DNA from: Verrucomicrobiia bacterium | GTDB taxonomy: Bacteria > Verrucomicrobiota > Verrucomicrobiia > Limisphaerales > UBA9464 | Reading direction: 5' to 3' | DNA length: 64,000 nucleotides | Assembly (NCBI GenBank): GCA_019634635.1 | Contig: JAHCBB010000012.1 | Location: 62,001-126,000, forward strand | Shown here: positions 62,186 through 64,000 of the stretch, in pieces | How the letters are laid out: every line of letters starts with the position of its first letter | Position numbering within the stretch: the first letter of the stretch is position 1 | Translations under genes and position numbers: made by a program | The notes under the pieces: model-generated | What the model was told of the DNA's origin: nothing | What the model saw: only the letters and a program-made list of their open reading frames with translations | Database searches by the model: none

Positions 62186-63271
62186 CTACTCGATGGGCGA
62201 AATAGGTCCACCCTCAGCAGCACGCTCCACATTCATCCGGGAGATGGGAATCGAGAAGGCCGAGGTGGCGAGGTCAATATCAATGGCCTCAATCAACCGA
62301 TCCCGAAAGGCCTTGATGTTGGCCGAGGCGGTCGGGCGATTGAAGATATGTTCATAGCCCCACTGGGAATACGTCCCGGAGGTGACCGGGTCGAAATTGT
62401 TGCTCACCTCGGAGTAGGCCCCGACGAAGGCCGTCCTGCCGTTGAACGCAAGAATATTGGCTCCTCCATTCACGTTGAACGCATCAATCCCGGTCAGGTA
62501 GCTGACAGCCGGACCCGAGACATTGAGCAGGTCGCGGATCTGGGTGGCCGTGCGACCGGTGGGATCAATGACAAACTGCCCGATGGAGGCGTCCCAAGTG
62601 TAGAAGATGGGGTTCCCGGTGAACCCGCTCTCGCGCTGGGTGATCGTCCGCTGTCCGGCCGTTGGATCGCGATTCACAAAATACACCAGTTCCGTATCGT
62701 TCGTGTTTCCGGTCAGGAACCAGCCCGGCACGGAGCCGTTCGCCGCCAGCGTCCGGTACTGTTGGGACGTGATGTTGGTCAGTCCCGCCGGTGCCGTCGT
62801 GCTCTTCACGAAGTAGACCGGAGTCACGCCGAATCGCACGTCCTCCAGCACCGGGGTCGTGAAGATTGTCGAACGCTGGAAGACCGATGAATAGGCGAGG
62901 TCCGCCGGGAGATTCACGACGTTGGTGTCGCCCGGAATGGCGGAGGCCAGGAACTGGACATTCCGATTCTGTGTCAGGTCCTGGATGCCCGCGTTGGCTC
63001 CGTTGTAAAACGCACGAAGGGTCACCGGCTGATTGCCGAAAAGCCCCGGTATGGTTCCGGTCCACACGAGTTTCAACTCGTTGGGCGTCGCGGGCCCGTC
63101 CGCCGGATTCTGGGAAACGAGGTTGGGTCCGAAGATGGACCGGATCGCCCGATAGGAGGTCTCCCGGAACGCCACCGCGCCCGAGAGGTTGATGTCCACC
63201 TGCGCCTGGAGACTGGCGGCGATGAGCACCGCGCCCATCAGCAGTATGTTTTTCAATGAGTTGATTTTCAT
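62186..63271 (-). CDS. periplasmic binding-like protein of the phosphate-binding type, role unknown
   Basis: 361 residues from the ATG at 63271, with a signal peptide (LKNILLMGAVLIAASLQAQV). The sequence has features of PstS-like folds rather than enzymes: LSGAVAFRETSYRAIRSIFG at the start, TYSQWGYEHIF and FRDRLIEAIDIDLATSAFSI at the end, and a central GGANILAFNGRTAFVGAYSE. Similar verrucomicrobial proteins carry only hypothetical names. It lies 38 nt upstream of tpsB, so it belongs to the TPS operon. I infer that it binds an anion or small molecule at the cell surface or in the periplasm. Confidence 0.65.
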   Translation of the reverse strand: MKINSLKNILLMGAVLIAASLQAQVDINLSGAVAFRETSYRAIRSIFGPNLVSQNPADGPATPNELKLVWTGTIPGLFGNQPVTLRAFYNGANAGIQDLTQNRNVQFLASAIPGDTNVVNLPADLAYSSVFQRSTIFTTPVLEDVRFGVTPVYFVKSTTAPAGLTNITSQQYRTLAANGSVPGWFLTGNTNDTELVYFVNRDPTAGQRTITQRESGFTGNPIFYTWDASIGQFVIDPTGRTATQIRDLLNVSGPAVSYLTGIDAFNVNGGANILAFNGRTAFVGAYSEVSNNFDPVTSGTYSQWGYEHIFNRPTASANIKAFRDRLIEAIDIDLATSAFSIPISRMNVERAAEGGPISPIE

Positions 63272-63345
63272 GACAGACAAGTTCGTTTCTAGTTTGGCAA
63301 TTGGTTTGAGATCAGGATGCGAAATCACTGCGACGACCGGGGACA

Positions 63346-64000
63346 TTACGGCAGCACCTCCACGGCGTAGAAGCGGGCATCGGAATCACTGGTGTCCTCG
63401 ATGGAGCGGACTGTGCCGTCTCCGGGCACCGAGCCGGCGTTCGCCCAGGTGTTGATCGGCGAGGCCAGTCCGGCGCCGTCCACCGCGCGCAGCACATATC
63501 CGGCGCCCGTGACGGTCGGGAAAGAGACGACGGTGACCGATCCCAGGCGGGTGATCCCAGTGATCGTCGGTGCGGGAGGGGCCTCCGGGATGTTGGTGAA
63601 GGACAGGCTTGCGTCGGGCTTGAGCTCGAAATAACCAAGGTAGCGTCCCGGGGTGTTCAAGGTGCCGCCCGCAGTGGTCCCGGGCAGCAGCTCGTAAAAG
63701 TCGAGCCGCGACACCGCGGACGGATCCGAGTCAAAATCTGCCGGAGTGATGCCCTCGACCACGCCCTGAAAAGTCCCCAGGAAATCGCCGCCATCCCCGA
63801 GGACGGGCGAGAAGGCGAAGTCGCTGTTGGAGGCGATGATGACACCGGTTTCGGTGTTTCCGGGACCGGCCGGCTGACTGCTGCTGGCCTGGGCGGCGTT
63901 GATGCCGACGCCGGCAATCTGACCGCCCGCGGTGCCCTGCACGAACTGGCCCTTGCGCAACCAGGCGATGGCGGGCACCGCAGGGTCGTTCCGTGGCGAG
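63346..64000 (-). CDS. secreted protein, C-terminal part (gene continues beyond the window)
   Basis: 218 codons are inside the window, and the frame is open at the right edge (...SPRNDPAVPAIAWLRKGQFV). The sequence is Gly/Ala/Thr-rich: GTAGGQIAGVGINAAQASSS, SDFAFSPVLGDGGDFLGTFQ and LPGTTAGGTLNTPGRYLGYF. The C-terminal 75 residues (TITGITRLGSVTVVSFPTVT to RFYAVEVLP) are a beta-sandwich tail of a style common in verrucomicrobial exported proteins, perhaps a sorting or anchoring unit. It is 74 nt upstream of the binding-like protein and most likely the same operon. Confidence 0.65.
   Translation of the reverse strand, partial: SPRNDPAVPAIAWLRKGQFVQGTAGGQIAGVGINAAQASSSQPAGPGNTETGVIIASNSDFAFSPVLGDGGDFLGTFQGVVEGITPADFDSDPSAVSRLDFYELLPGTTAGGTLNTPGRYLGYFELKPDASLSFTNIPEAPPAPTITGITRLGSVTVVSFPTVTGAGYVLRAVDGAGLASPINTWANAGSVPGDGTVRSIEDTSDSDARFYAVEVLP

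Overview
The window is high-GC chromosomal DNA from a Gram-negative bacterium, most probably a member of the Verrucomicrobiota. The phylum call is an inference from several traits: a prepilin-type secreted protein with a very long conserved N-terminal helix and an H-X9-DG motif, LamG-like secreted giants, a DUF2723-TPR membrane protein, remnants of a REP-associated transposase, and secreted proteins with the C-terminal style common in that phylum. No rRNA, tRNA or CRISPR array was recognised.

Layout. 1-6937 (minus): a ribosomal protein operon running rplB-rpsS-rplV-rpsC-rplP-rpmC-rpsQ-rplN-rplX-rplE-rpsN-rpsH-rplF-rplR-rpsE-rplO(partial). It starts at rplB with no rpsJ/rplC/rplD/rplW upstream, and has no rpmD between rpsE and rplO. 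7308-14585 (plus): an ECF sigma factor overlapping a small membrane protein, a 1244-residue DUF2723-TPR protein, then plsY-gpsA (phospholipid synthesis) and thrB. 14609-18648 (minus): ispH, argF, trpF, nadA. 18788-25080 (plus): pstS-pstC-pstA-pstB (phosphate uptake), a YebC/PmpR protein, and an MscS channel fused to a cyclic-nucleotide-binding domain. 25251-31278 (minus): two secreted proteins, one a 1493-residue lectin/LamG-like protein with three nearly identical 240-residue repeats and a clear terminator. 31605-36823: an alpha/beta hydrolase, class II fructose-bisphosphate aldolase, a PNPase with two S1 domains, and rpsO, with strong terminators after pnp and rpsO. 37035-41492 (plus): a sigma-54 activator, an OsmC-family protein and a secreted TPR protein.

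41443-50191 is accessory DNA around a housekeeping trio (MoxR ATPase, DUF58, DUF4129). It holds an orphan antitoxin with a truncated toxin, a hicBA toxin-antitoxin pair lying between two attC-like hairpins (integron-cassette-like), and fossils of a tyrosine recombinase, an internally deleted RAYT transposase and an IS4-type transposase. A 34-bp repeat is shared by two element borders, and an intact prepilin-like gene lies at the edge.

50192-64000 (minus): an amino-acid permease, then a long co-directional cluster. In transcription order this is a secreted protein (partial), a periplasmic-binding-like protein, TpsB with three repeated POTRA units, a 1354-residue TpsA, ExbB, ExbD, TonB, a second ExbD, YezD (DUF2292) and a sulfate-binding protein. 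No ABC permease or ATPase accompanies the binding proteins. The cluster suggests a TonB-energised, two-partner-secretion-based surface system linked to oxyanion (sulfate or phosphate) scavenging. This is the best candidate in the window for an uncharacterised system.
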